NCBI GenBank assembly: GCA_046350375.1
Contig: JAXMAO010000001.1
Location: forward strand, 310,001-374,000
Length of the DNA stretch: 64,000 bases
Direction: 5' to 3'
Source of the DNA: JAXMAO01 sp046350375
GTDB taxonomy: Bacteria; Planctomycetota; Phycisphaerae; UBA1845; UTPLA1
How positions within the stretch are numbered: the stretch's first letter is position 1; each line of letters opens with the position of its first letter. The notes below the pieces were generated by a model, which searched no databases, was not told the DNA's origin, and saw only the letters and a list, made by a program, of their open reading frames with translations. This document shows, piece after piece, positions 8,591 through 18,017 of this stretch. A program made the translations under genes and the position numbers.

Positions 8591-10841
8591 GTGACCGGCC
8601 CGCTCTTCGAACCCGAGCCCCCGCGCCACGGCCCGATCGCGACCGTCGCCCCGGTCGCGCCGATCGACAAGACCTATCCCTACGCCGTGCCCGACGCGCT
8701 GGTCGATCGGCTGCGCAGCGGCGCGCGCGTGCTGGTGCGGCTCGGCCGGCGGACGCGCAGCGAGCCGGGCTTCTGCGTCGCGCTCTCCGAGGGGGCGTGG
8801 GACACCAGCCTGCGCCCGCTGGACGACGTGATCGACGCGCAGCCGCTGCTCTCGCCGCGCCTGCTGGAGCTGGGTCGCTGGATCGCGCGCTACTACGGCT
8901 GCCCGCTGGGCCACACGCTCCAGGCGATGGTGCCCGGCGGCGTGCGGCGCCATGCCGGGTCGCGCGCGGTGCGCTATGCCATTCTCGCGCCCGGCGCCGG
9001 GCCGGTCGTCGAGCCGGCCGGCGCCAAGCGCGGCGCGGCGCTGGCGGCGCTGCGCGCCGGCGGCGGACGGATGCGGGTCGCCGAGCTGGGCGCGCCGCCG
9101 GCTGCGGACCGAGGTGATCCGCGCCCTGGCGCGGAGCGCGCGCTGGCGATCGAGCCGCGTCGAGGAATTCGCCCCGCCCGCGCTGCCCGCCGCGGAACCC
9201 GTCGAGCCGGACTACGCCTTGAACGACGACCAGTCGATGGCCGTCGAGCCATGACGGCCGCGGTGCGCGGCGGCGCGTTCGGCGTGCAACTGCTGTTCGG
9301 CGTGACCGGCAGCGGCAAAACCGAGTGTTACGTGCGGACGATTCGCGCGGCCCACGCTTTGGGACGCCAGGCGATCCTGCTGGTGCCCGAGATCGCCCTG
9401 ACGACGCAGACCGTGACCCGCCTGGCGCACCGCTCGCGCGGTGGCCGTGCTGCACAGCGGCCTGACCGACGCCCAGCGGGCACGCCTCTGGACCGCCGCC
9501 GCCGCCGGGCAGATCGACCTGGTCATCGGCACGCGCTCGGCCGTCTTCGCGCCGCTGCCGCGCCTGGGGCTGATCGTCTGCGACGAGGAGCACGAGCCGG
9601 GCTACAAGAATTTCGCCGCGCCGCGCTTCCACACCCGCGACGTCGCCATCAAGCGCGCCCAGCTCGAGTCGGCCCGCGTGGTGCTCGGCTCGGCCACGCC
9701 GTCGCTGGAAACCTGGCTGAACGTGCAGCGCCAGGGCCACTTCGAGCTGCTCCGGCTGCCGCGGCGCGTCCGCGGGCTGGCGCTGCCGCGCGTCGCGCTG
9801 GTCGACATGCGCGACGAGCACCACCAGCGCCGCGGCGTGCACATGCTGTCGCGCGCCATGGAGGAGCGCCTCGCCGAGGTCCTGACCCGCGGCGAGCAGG
9901 CCGTGCTGCTGCTCAACCGCCGCGGCCACTCGAGCTTCCTGTTCTGCGCCGCCTGCCGCACGCCGGTGGTCTGCCCGAACTGCACCGTGCACATGGTCTT
10001 TCACGCCAGCGCCGGCGTGGCGCTGTGTCACTACTGCCACGAGCGGATGGTCGTGCCGACGCGCTGCGCCATGGCCGGCTGCGGCGGAACGCTCAACCGC
10101 TTCGGCATGGGAACGCAGCGCGTCGAGGCCGAGCTGGCCGGGCTCTTCCCCGCGGCCCGCATCGGCCGGCTGGACAGCGACGCGATGAAGCATCCGCGCG
10201 ACTATGTCCGCGTGCTGGAGGCGTTCGAGGCGCGGCGGCTGGACGTGCTGGTCGGCACGCAGATGGTCGCCAAGGGGCTCGATTTTCCGTTCGTGTCGTT
10301 CGTCGGCGTCGTGAGCGCCGACACCGCGCTGGCGCTGCCCGACTTCCGATCGACCGAGCGGACCTTCCAGCTCGTGCTCCAGGTGGCCGGGCGCAGCGGG
10401 CGCGGCGACGTCGGCGGGGACGTGATCGTGCAGTCGTTCGCCACCGACCTGTCGGCCATCCGCCGCGCGGTGGCCGGCGACTACGAAGGCTTCGCCGCCG
10501 AGGAGCTGGCGACGCGCCGCTCGGCCCGGCTGCCGCCGTTCGCGCGGCTGGTGCGGATCGTGCTGGCCGACGCGCGGCTCAGCCGGCTGCGCAGTGCCGC
10601 CGACGGGCTGGCGAAAACCCTCGCCGAGGTGCTGGCGAAGTACAACCTGCCGGCGCGGGTCTTTCCGCCGCATCCCAGCCCGATCGTGCGGCTGAAGAAC
10701 CGCTATCGCTTCGACCTGCTGCTGCGCTTCGACACCGCGACCGCGATGCTGCGCGGGCTGGACGTGCTGCGGGCCGGCGGACATTTCCGCACGGGGGTGA
10801 ACGCGATGATCGTCGACGTCGATCCCGTCTCGATGCAGTAG
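8591..10841 (+). CDS. priA: Primosomal replication-restart helicase PriA; three apparent frameshifts
   Basis: Begins at a GTG at 8591. Recognisable parts in order: an N-terminal 3'BD domain (YPYAVPDALVDRLRSGARVLV), Walker A GVTGSGKTE, DEEH box (CDEEHEPGYK), the zinc-binding insertion with paired cysteines (CAACRTPVVCPNC ... CHYCHERM), then helicase motifs (GTQMVAKGLDFPFV, QVAGRSGRG). The reading frame changes three times: an extra base near 9093-9100, a missing base near 9247-9250, and an extra G near 9436-9441. Correcting these gives about 749 aa, matching the family's ~730 aa. PriA reloads DnaB at stalled forks and is rarely lost, so sequence error is the likelier explanation. Confidence 0.9.
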
Positions 10842-10843
10842 GC

Positions 10844-11890
10844 TCAGGCCGCGCCGACCGCCGTGCGAACCGCCGCCAGGGCGCGGTCGATGCCGGCCGT
10901 CGGCACGTCGAGGTGGGTGACCGCCCGGACGCGCGTCGCGCCGATGGCGCTGCTCATGCGGACCGACTGCGACTCCAGCCGGCGGAGGAACTCGGGCTTG
11001 TCGATCCCGGTCGCGGCGATGTCGAACATCACGATGTTGGTCTCGACCGCGGCCGGGTCGATGGCGATGCCGCGGATTTCGGCGAGCCCGGTCGCCAGGC
11101 GCCGCGCGTGGGCGTGGTCTTCCGCCAGCCGCTGGACGTGGTGGGTGAGAGCATAGACGCCGGCGGCGGCGATCATGCCGGCCTGGCGCATCGCCCCGCC
11201 CAGAAGCTGCTTGCAGCGCCGCGCGTGGTCGATGAATTCCTGTCCGCCCACCAGCACCGCCCCGACCGGGCAGCCCAGTCCCTTGGTCAGGTCGAGCCAG
11301 GCCGAGTCGAACAGGGTGCAGCAGTCGCGGGCCGAATAGCCGCCGGCGACCACCGCGTTCATCAGCCGCGCGCCGTCCAGGTGCAGCATCAGGCCGTGCC
11401 GCCGCGCCATGGCGGTCACCTCGCGCAGCGCCGCCATCGGCCAGACGCAGCCGCCGCCCATGTTGTGGGTGTTTTCGACGCACACCAGGCGCGAGCGCGG
11501 AAAGTGCGGATCGTTCGGCCGCAGCGCCTGCTCGACCTGTTCGGCCGAGAACAGGCCGCGCGCCGTCTTCAGTCCGCGGATCGACGCGCCCGCCAGCACG
11601 GCCGGGCCGCCGCCCTCGAAATGCACCGGGTGCGAGTTCTCCTCGATGATGATCTCGTCGCCCGATCGGCAGTGAATCATGTGGGCGATCAGGTTGCACA
11701 TCGTGCCCGACGGCAGGAACAGCCCGGCGGCGTGGCCGGTCAGCTCGGCGGTCATCTCCTGCAATCGGTTGACGGTCGGGTCTTCGCGCTTCTGCTCGTC
11801 GCCCACCTCGGCGGCGGCGATGGCCTGGCGCATGCCGGGCGTCGGCTGCGTGAGCGTGTCGCTGTAGAGATCGACGGCGATGCGCGGCAT
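10844..11890 (-). CDS. ltaE: Low-specificity L-threonine aldolase
   Basis: A 348-aa fold-type I PLP enzyme converting L-threonine/allo-threonine to glycine and acetaldehyde. The start is placed at MPRIAVDL (ATG at 11890), preceded by GGAGGGAGTCC; upstream in-frame residues are low-complexity. Family features: DLYSDTLTQPTPGM at the N-terminus, PSGTMCN, the active-site His region (EENSHPVHFEGGG), ENTHNMGGG, HLDGARL, and the PLP lysine in DLTKGLGCPVGAVL. Converges with priA with only 2 bp between stop codons. Confidence 0.9.
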   Translation of the reverse strand: MPRIAVDLYSDTLTQPTPGMRQAIAAAEVGDEQKREDPTVNRLQEMTAELTGHAAGLFLPSGTMCNLIAHMIHCRSGDEIIIEENSHPVHFEGGGPAVLAGASIRGLKTARGLFSAEQVEQALRPNDPHFPRSRLVCVENTHNMGGGCVWPMAALREVTAMARRHGLMLHLDGARLMNAVVAGGYSARDCCTLFDSAWLDLTKGLGCPVGAVLVGGQEFIDHARRCKQLLGGAMRQAGMIAAAGVYALTHHVQRLAEDHAHARRLATGLAEIRGIAIDPAAVETNIVMFDIAATGIDKPEFLRRLESQSVRMSSAIGATRVRAVTHLDVPTAGIDRALAAVRTAVGAA

Positions 11891-11988
11891 GGACTCCCTC
11901 CGGCGCGAACCGCCGCCAGTATACCCGGCCGCCGCACCGCCGCGAAACGCACCACCCGCCGCCCCGGTCGTCCGACTATCATTCAGCC

Positions 11989-12666
11989 GTGACCCCGCCC
12001 GGCCCGTCGACCGCACGCATCGCCGCACTGTGGGCCTTCTTCCTGCTCATCTGGGCCGGCTGCCTGTTCGGATCGGCCGGCCGGCTCGATCTGCCGTTCT
12101 TCTGGGCCTATCTCGGCCTGCTGATCGCCATGCTGGTCATCGCCGTGCGCATCATGGATCGCGAGTTGCTCCGCGAGCGCTTCGCCCCCGCGCCCGGCGG
12201 CCACGATCGCCACCTGCGCTGGATCGCCCTGCCGATCCTGGCGAGTGAACTGGTCATCGCCGGGCTGGACGTCGGCCGATTCGGCTGGTCGCGACCGCTC
12301 CCGCCGGGGCTGCGAATCGCGGCGCTGGGCGTCGTCGCGGCGTCGCTGGCATTTGCAATCTGGGCGCTGCGCGTGAATCGCTTTTTCTCGCCGGTGGTGC
12401 GAATTCAAAGCGAGCGCGGCCATCACCTCGTCACCGGCGGACCCTACCGGTTCGTCCGCCACCCCGGCTACGCCAGCGCCGTGCTGGGCTGGCCGGCCGG
12501 CGCGATCGCGCTCGGCTCGTGGTGGGCGCTGCTGCCGCTGCTGGTGCTGGCGGTGCTGCTGGTGCGGCGGACGGCGCTGGAAGACCGCTACCTGCGCGAG
12601 CAGCTGCCGGGCTACGCCGAGTATGCCGCGCGGGTGCGCTATCGAATCGTGCCCGGGGTGTGGTAG
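11989..12666 (+). CDS. Isoprenylcysteine carboxyl methyltransferase / phospholipid methyltransferase-like membrane protein
   Basis: A 225-aa multi-pass protein starting at GTG 11989. Four to five membrane spans precede the C-terminal motif region typical of ICMT/PEMT-like methyltransferases: GGPYRFVRHPGYASAVL, a hydrophobic span, then EDRYLREQLPGYAEYAARVRYRIVPGVW. The RHP..Y and E...L...P.Y residues correspond to the SAM and substrate contacts of the family. Bacterial members have varied or unknown substrates. Confidence 0.8.
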   Translation: MTPPGPSTARIAALWAFFLLIWAGCLFGSAGRLDLPFFWAYLGLLIAMLVIAVRIMDRELLRERFAPAPGGHDRHLRWIALPILASELVIAGLDVGRFGWSRPLPPGLRIAALGVVAASLAFAIWALRVNRFFSPVVRIQSERGHHLVTGGPYRFVRHPGYASAVLGWPAGAIALGSWWALLPLLVLAVLLVRRTALEDRYLREQLPGYAEYAARVRYRIVPGVW

Positions 12667-12733
12667 CCGGCCGGCCGCGTTGCATCGGCGCCGGGATGGG
12701 CCACAATCGCCCGATCGAACCGCGGGAGGCGAC

Positions 12734-13906
12734 GTGGCGACGCAGCGCGTGGCAATCGGCATGATGAGCGGCACCAGCGCCGACGGCATCGACGCCGTCG
12801 CCGTGCGCGTCGCCGGAAGCGGCCCGCGGATGCGCGCCGCGCTGGTCGCCCATCGCCATACGCCCTACGCGCCGGCGCTGCGCCGCCGACTGCTGGCCGC
12901 CATGGCGCCGGCCGCCACCACCGCCGCCGAGGTCGCGCAGCTCGACGTGCTGGTCGGCCGGGCCTACGGGCGCGTCGCCGCGGCGCTGCTGCGCCAGGCC
13001 CGGCTCGGTCCGCGCGACGTGACGCTCATCGCCGCCCACGGCCAGACGCTCTGCCACCTGCCCGCGCAGGGCGCGACGCTCCAGATCGGGCGCTCGGCCG
13101 AGATCGCCGCGGCCACCGGCGTGGGGGTCGTCAGCGACTTTCGCTCCGCCGACCTGGCCGCCGGCGGCGAAGGGGCGCCGCTTGTCCCCTGGACCGACTG
13201 GGTGCTGCTGCGCTCGCCGCGCCGCGCCCGCGCAATTCAGAACGTCGGCGGCGTCGCCAACGTCACCTGGCTGCCGGCGGGCGGCGACGTGTCCGACGTG
13301 CGGGCCTTCGACACCGGGCCCGGCAACATGGTCATGGACGAGCTCGTCCGCACCCTGACGCGCGGCCGCAGGTTGTACGACGCCCGCGGCGCGCTGGCGG
13401 CCCGCGGTCGCGTCGCGCCGCAGGTCTTGCAGGACTGGCTGGCGCACCCCTTCTTTTCCCGCCGGCCGCCCAAGAGCTGCGGCCGCGAGCAGTTCGGCCG
13501 CGAGTTCACCGAGTGCTGGCTGCGACACTACGCCGGCCTGCGGCTCTCAATCGCCGACTGGCTCGCGACGGCCCTGGCGCTGACCGTCGAGTCGATCGCG
13601 TCGGCCTACGAGCGCTTTCTGCCGCGCCGCGGCCCGCGCGGCGCGCCGGCGATCGACGAGCTGATCCTGTGCGGCGGCGGCGCGAAAAACCTCGCGCTGC
13701 GCGCCGCGCTGGCGCGGCGCCTGCCATCGCTGCGGGTCGCTCCGATTGAAGAGTACGGCATCCCCGCGTTCGCCAAGGAAGCGCTCAGCTTCGCGCTGCT
13801 CGGACTGGCCTGCGCCGACCGCGAGCCGGCCAACCTGCCGCGCGTCACGCGGGCGCGGCGCCGCGTCGTGCTCGGCACGCTCACCCCCGCGAGCGAACCG
13901 CCATGA
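12734..13906 (+). CDS. anmK: Anhydro-N-acetylmuramic acid kinase
   Basis: A 390-aa ASKHA-fold kinase that cleaves and phosphorylates 1,6-anhydroMurNAc to MurNAc-6-phosphate during cell-wall recycling. The GTG at 12734 is chosen because GGGAGG ends 5 bp upstream and the family N-terminus (VAIGMMSGTSADGIDAV) follows directly. Other motifs: AAHGQTLCHLP, FDTGPGNMVMDELV, and ELILCGGGAKN near the end. Its last 4 nt overlap murQ (ATGA), which encodes the next enzyme of the pathway. Confidence 0.95.
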   Translation: MATQRVAIGMMSGTSADGIDAVAVRVAGSGPRMRAALVAHRHTPYAPALRRRLLAAMAPAATTAAEVAQLDVLVGRAYGRVAAALLRQARLGPRDVTLIAAHGQTLCHLPAQGATLQIGRSAEIAAATGVGVVSDFRSADLAAGGEGAPLVPWTDWVLLRSPRRARAIQNVGGVANVTWLPAGGDVSDVRAFDTGPGNMVMDELVRTLTRGRRLYDARGALAARGRVAPQVLQDWLAHPFFSRRPPKSCGREQFGREFTECWLRHYAGLRLSIADWLATALALTVESIASAYERFLPRRGPRGAPAIDELILCGGGAKNLALRAALARRLPSLRVAPIEEYGIPAFAKEALSFALLGLACADREPANLPRVTRARRRVVLGTLTPASEPP

Positions 13907-14856
13907 TCCGCCGCCCTGCCCGCGCCAGCCGCCGACCGCCGCAACCCGGCCCCCCGCGCGGCCACCTCGCCACCGAGCGCCGCAATCCGCGCTCGCTCGA
14001 CCTCGACCGTCTGCCGCTGGGCGCGGCCTTCGACCTGCTGAACTCCGAAGACGCCACCATCGCCGCCGCCGTACGCCGCGCCCGCCCGGCGTTGCTGCGG
14101 GCGGTGCGGCTGGTCGCCGAGACCTGGCGCCGCGGCGGACGGCTGATATACGTCGGCGCCGGCACCAGCGGACGGCTGGGCGTGCTCGACGCGGCCGAGT
14201 GCCCGCCCACGTTTCGCGTCGACCGCAGCAGCGTGGTCGGACTGATCGCCGGCGGGCGACGGGCGCTGTGGCGCGCCGTCGAGGGGGCCGAGGACGACCG
14301 CGCGGCGGCGCGCCGCGCCCTGGCCGTGGCGCGCGTCGGCCCGCGCGACGCGCTGTTCGGCATCGCCGCCGGCGGAACGACGCCCTATGTCCTGGCGGCG
14401 CTGGCCGAGGCGCGGCGCCGCGGCGCGCGGACGCTCTTCCTGGCCTGCGTGCCGGCGCGGCAGGCGCCCGTCCGCGTCGACGTCGACATCCGCGTCGTCA
14501 CCGGGCCCGAGGTGCTGACCGGCAGCACGCGCATGAAGGCCGGCCTGGCGACCAAGATGGCGCTCAACGCCGTCTCGACGCTGGCGATGGTCCAACTCGG
14601 CAAGGTCTATCAGAATCTGATGGTCGACCTGGACACGTACGCCTGCCGCAAACTGACCGACCGCGCCACGCGCATCCTGGTCGAGCTGACCGGGCTGGAT
14701 TACGCCGCCGCCGGGGCGCTGCTGCGGACCGCCCGCGGACAGGTGAAGACCGCGCTGGTCATGCAGCGCCGCGGCCTGTCGCGCGCGGCCGCGCGGCGCG
14801 CCCTGGCGCGGGCCGGCGGGCGGGTTCGCGATGCATTGCAGGAGGGCCGACCATGA
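13903..14856 (+). CDS. murQ: N-acetylmuramic acid 6-phosphate etherase
   Basis: A 317-aa SIS-domain protein. It shows the N-terminal TERRNPRSLDLD, the SIS signature YVGAGTSGRLGVLDAAECPPTF, catalytic-loop EGAEDD, the second motif STRMKAGLATKMALN, and a C-terminal HTH-like tail (ALVMQRRGLSRAAARRAL). The enzyme removes D-lactate from MurNAc-6-P to give GlcNAc-6-P. An N-terminal extension of about 20 residues is Arg/Pro-rich and may mean translation starts later. Overlaps both neighbours by 4 nt. Confidence 0.95.
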   Translation: MIRRPARASRRPPQPGPPRGHLATERRNPRSLDLDRLPLGAAFDLLNSEDATIAAAVRRARPALLRAVRLVAETWRRGGRLIYVGAGTSGRLGVLDAAECPPTFRVDRSSVVGLIAGGRRALWRAVEGAEDDRAAARRALAVARVGPRDALFGIAAGGTTPYVLAALAEARRRGARTLFLACVPARQAPVRVDVDIRVVTGPEVLTGSTRMKAGLATKMALNAVSTLAMVQLGKVYQNLMVDLDTYACRKLTDRATRILVELTGLDYAAAGALLRTARGQVKTALVMQRRGLSRAAARRALARAGGRVRDALQEGRP

Positions 14857-15263
14857 CGCCGCCGCGCGAGTGCCAGATCGAGATCCGCGTTCGCTATGCC
14901 GAGAGCGACCCGATGAGCTACCTGCATCACTCGAAGTTCTTCGAGTATTTCGAGATGGGCCGCACCGAGCTGCTGCGCCTGGCGGGCTTCCGCTATCGCG
15001 ACCTCGAGGCGCGCGGCGTGCTGTTTGCGGTCGCTAAGATCGAGTGCCGCTTCCGCGCCCCGGCCCGCTACGACGACGTGCTGACGCTTCGCACCCGCAT
15101 CGAGCGGATGACGCGGGCGCGGATCGATCATGCCTACACGCTGTCGCGCGACGGCATCACGCTGGCCGAGGCCACCAGCACGCTGGCGTGCATCGATCGC
15201 GACGGGCGCGTGCAGCCGATTCCGGACGAAATCTTCCACGCCGGTGCCGACCCGGCCGGCTGA
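14853..15263 (+). CDS. Acyl-CoA thioesterase, YbgC/4-hydroxybenzoyl-CoA type
   Basis: A 136-aa single hot-dog domain. RVRYAESDPMSYLHHSKFFEYFEMGRTELL matches the family's active-site motif, with the Asp in the YAESD segment and the long helix that follows. Last gene of the anmK-murQ operon (ATGA overlap). YbgC-type enzymes hydrolyse short or phospholipid-linked acyl-CoA at the inner membrane; substrate here unknown. Confidence 0.85.
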   Translation: MTPPRECQIEIRVRYAESDPMSYLHHSKFFEYFEMGRTELLRLAGFRYRDLEARGVLFAVAKIECRFRAPARYDDVLTLRTRIERMTRARIDHAYTLSRDGITLAEATSTLACIDRDGRVQPIPDEIFHAGADPAG

Positions 15264-15296
15264 CCGTGCCCGCGCCCGCGATCACAGTGCCGCCCG

Positions 15297-17447
15297 TCAA
15301 TACGCCGATTCCAGCATCTGCCGCTGAACGCTGGCCGGCACGGCGCGATAGTCCATCGGCTCCATGCTCCAGCTCGCCCGGCCCTGCGTCAGGCTGCGGA
15401 TGGTGGTCGAATAGCCAAACATCTCGGCCAGCGGCGCCTCGGCGTGCACGACGCGCGACGTGCCGCGCTGGTCGGTGCCGGTGATGACCGCGCGGCGGGC
15501 CGACAGGTCGCCCAGCAGCGCCCCCAGGTAGTCGTCCGACGTGGTGATGACCAGCTTCATGACCGGCTCGAGCAGCACCGGCGCGGCGAGCTGGCAGGCC
15601 TGCTCGAAGGCGATCCGGGCGGCGTTCTCGAACGCCAGCTCCGAGCTGTCCACGTCGTGCTGCTTGCCGCCCGTCAGCACGGCCTGCACGTTCATCATCT
15701 CGTAGCCGGCCAGCACGCCGCGCAGCGCCGCGTCGCGGACGCCGGCCTCGATCGACGGCAGGAACTTGGGGTCGATGGCGTCGCCGCGCAGCTCGCTCGA
15801 AAAGGCGATCGTCTCGTCGTGGTCGGCCGGCGCATACGGCTCGACGCGCAGCGTCACCACGCCATACTGTCCGCGCCCGCCGAGCTGCCGGACGAATTCG
15901 CCCGTGGCGGTCGCACGGGCGCTGATCGACTCGCGATAGGCGACCCGCGGCCGGCCGACGTTCACTCCCAGGTTGAAGTCCTTCTGAAGCTTGTAGACCA
16001 GCACCTCGAGGTGCAGCTCGCCCATGCCCGAGATGAGCGTCTGCCCGGTCGCCTCGTCGACGCGGAAGCGGAAGGTCGGGTCCTGCCGCGAGAGCTTGTG
16101 CAGCGTTTCGGCCAGCGCGTCGCGGTCGGCCGAGCTCTTGGGCTCGATCGCAACGCTGATGACCGTCTGCGGAAACTCGATGTGCTCGAGCACCACCGGG
16201 TGGCGCGCGTCGCACAGCGTGTCGCCCGTCAGCGACTCCTTCAGCCCGACCACCGCGATGATGTCGCCCGGCGCGGCCACGTCGATCCGCTCGCGCCTCT
16301 TGGCGAACATGCGGAACATCTGCGACACGTTTTCCTTCGCGTCGCGCGACGGGTTCAGCAGCCGCGTGCCGCTCTTGAGCACGCCGCTGTAGACGCGGAC
16401 GTAGTACAGGTCCATCGGCTTCTCGGCCACGATCTTGAAGACCAGGGCCGCGAACGGCTCGCTCTCGCGCGGCGGGCGGACCTCTTCGTGCTTGTCGTTG
16501 CGCCCGCGGATGCCGCGGACCGCCGGCCGATCGAGCGGGCTGGGCAGATAGTCGACCACGCCGTCGAGCAGCTTCTGCACGCCGACGAACTTGAGCGCCG
16601 AGCCGCAGAAGACCGGCTGGAGCTTGTAGGCGATGGTCGCGCGGCGCAGGGCCGGCACAAGCTCCTCGCGCGTCAGCGGCTCGCCGGCAATGTACTTCTC
16701 CATCAAGGCGTCATCGGTCTCGGCGACCTTCTCTTCCAGGTGGTGGCGCCAGTGCTGTACCTCGTCGGCCAGCGACGCCGGCACGTCGATCTCGACCACC
16801 ACCGCCCCCAGCTTCTCCAGCTCGAAGCGATAGGCCCGCATCGTCAGCAGGTCGACCACGCCGGCGAACTCCGACTCGGCGCCGATCGGAATCTCGACCG
16901 GCACCGGGCTGCCCGCCAGCTTGGACTGAATCTCGCTGACCGTCTGAAAGAAGTCCGCCCCCATCTTGTCCATCTTGTTTACGAAGCAGATCCGCGGCAC
17001 GTGATACTTGTCGGCCTGCCGCCAGACCGTCTCGCTCTGGGCTTCCACGCCTTCCTTGGCGTCGAACACCACCACCGCGCCGTCCAGCACGCGCAGGCTG
17101 CGCTCCACCTCGGCCGTGAAGTCGACGTGGCCCGGCGTGTCGATCAGGTTGATGGTGTGGTCGCGCCACGGGCAGGTGACGGCGGCCGAGAAGATCGTGA
17201 TGCCGCGCTGCTGCTCCTGCTCGTCGAAGTCGGTGACGGTCGTGCCGTCGTCGACGTCGCCCATCTTGTGGGTCTTGCCGGTGTAGTAGAGGATCCGCTC
17301 GGTGGTGGTGGTCTTGCCGGCGTCGATGTGGGCGGCGATGCCGATGTTCCGCACGCGCGCCAGACGGTCGTGGCCCGGTTCTGTGTCCGGGTCGTCCGTC
17401 GCCGATTCGCCGGTGCGTCCGCCGCGCATGGCGCCATGGTACTCCAT
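15297..17447 (-). CDS. fusA: Elongation factor G, EF-G2 (mitochondrial GFM2 / spdEFG2)-like
   Basis: A 716-aa translational GTPase with G1 AHIDAGKTTTTE, switch region QQRGITIFSAAV, G3 DTPGH, G4 NKMDKMGADF, and all later EF-G domains to the usual length. Around switch I and G2 it reads GDVDDGTTVTDF, and downstream VERSLRVLDGAVVVFDAKEGVEAQ. From memory this is closer to mitochondrial EF-G2 and bacterial spd EF-G2 than to canonical str-operon EF-G. No rpsL, rpsG or tuf is nearby, consistent with a paralogue. Members of this subgroup studied elsewhere act in ribosome recycling or translocation; which applies here is not known. Confidence 0.9.
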   Translation of the reverse strand: MEYHGAMRGGRTGESATDDPDTEPGHDRLARVRNIGIAAHIDAGKTTTTERILYYTGKTHKMGDVDDGTTVTDFDEQEQQRGITIFSAAVTCPWRDHTINLIDTPGHVDFTAEVERSLRVLDGAVVVFDAKEGVEAQSETVWRQADKYHVPRICFVNKMDKMGADFFQTVSEIQSKLAGSPVPVEIPIGAESEFAGVVDLLTMRAYRFELEKLGAVVVEIDVPASLADEVQHWRHHLEEKVAETDDALMEKYIAGEPLTREELVPALRRATIAYKLQPVFCGSALKFVGVQKLLDGVVDYLPSPLDRPAVRGIRGRNDKHEEVRPPRESEPFAALVFKIVAEKPMDLYYVRVYSGVLKSGTRLLNPSRDAKENVSQMFRMFAKRRERIDVAAPGDIIAVVGLKESLTGDTLCDARHPVVLEHIEFPQTVISVAIEPKSSADRDALAETLHKLSRQDPTFRFRVDEATGQTLISGMGELHLEVLVYKLQKDFNLGVNVGRPRVAYRESISARATATGEFVRQLGGRGQYGVVTLRVEPYAPADHDETIAFSSELRGDAIDPKFLPSIEAGVRDAALRGVLAGYEMMNVQAVLTGGKQHDVDSSELAFENAARIAFEQACQLAAPVLLEPVMKLVITTSDDYLGALLGDLSARRAVITGTDQRGTSRVVHAEAPLAEMFGYSTTIRSLTQGRASWSMEPMDYRAVPASVQRQMLESAY

Positions 17448-17533
17448 CGCCGCACCGCGCTCAAAACGCGGGACGGTCTCGGCGCCCGCGCGCGGCGGCG
17501 GTGCGATACAATCCGCCCGAGCGAGGGAGCTCC

Positions 17534-17923
17534 ATGAAGCCCGGACTCGAGCCCGGCGTCTCGACCGAGATCGACTTCGTCGTCTCCGACGAGATGCGCC
17601 CCATCTTCGACAAGGTCGCCGTCCACCAGGTCTGCGCCACCTGGTCGCTGGTCCATTTCATGGAGCTGGCCGGCCGCAAGATCCTCATGCAGTACCTCGA
17701 GCCCGACGAGGAAGGCGTCGGCAGTCACGTCACCATCGATCACATCGCCCCGGCCCGCGTCGGCCGAACGGTCCGCGTCGTCGCCACGGTCGAGGAGGTC
17801 GACGAGCGCCGCCTGGTGTGCGACGTCGATGCCTTCGTCGGATCGCGCAAGGTCGCCGCCGGCAAGACCGTGCAGCACGTCTTCCCGCGCGCGGCGTTGC
17901 AGCGCATCCTCGATCGCGAGTAG
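17534..17923 (+). CDS. Hot-dog thioesterase, fluoroacetyl-CoA thioesterase (FlK)-like
   Basis: A 129-aa hot-dog fold protein starting at ATG 17534 behind GAGGGAG. Motifs VHQVCATWSLVHFMELAGRKIL and GVGSHVTIDHIAPARVGRTVRV are typical of the FlK-like/predicted thioesterase group, with Thr-Glu-His residues in FlK positions (W-S, E, H). The real substrate is probably a housekeeping acyl-CoA; fluoroacetate resistance is not implied. Confidence 0.75.
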   Translation: MKPGLEPGVSTEIDFVVSDEMRPIFDKVAVHQVCATWSLVHFMELAGRKILMQYLEPDEEGVGSHVTIDHIAPARVGRTVRVVATVEEVDERRLVCDVDAFVGSRKVAAGKTVQHVFPRAALQRILDRE

Positions 17924-18017
17924 CCGCGCGCACACGAAACGCCTCCGCCGCGACCGCGTTGCCAAGCCGGCCCGGCCGCGGCAGAATTCCGCCCCAACTC
18001 AACTGGGAGACTGTCCG

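Noticed and set aside
9090..9445. Programmed ribosomal frameshifting in priA
   Set aside because: There are three shifts, none with slippery heptamer plus pseudoknot logic, and similar single-base errors occur in two unrelated genes in this window.
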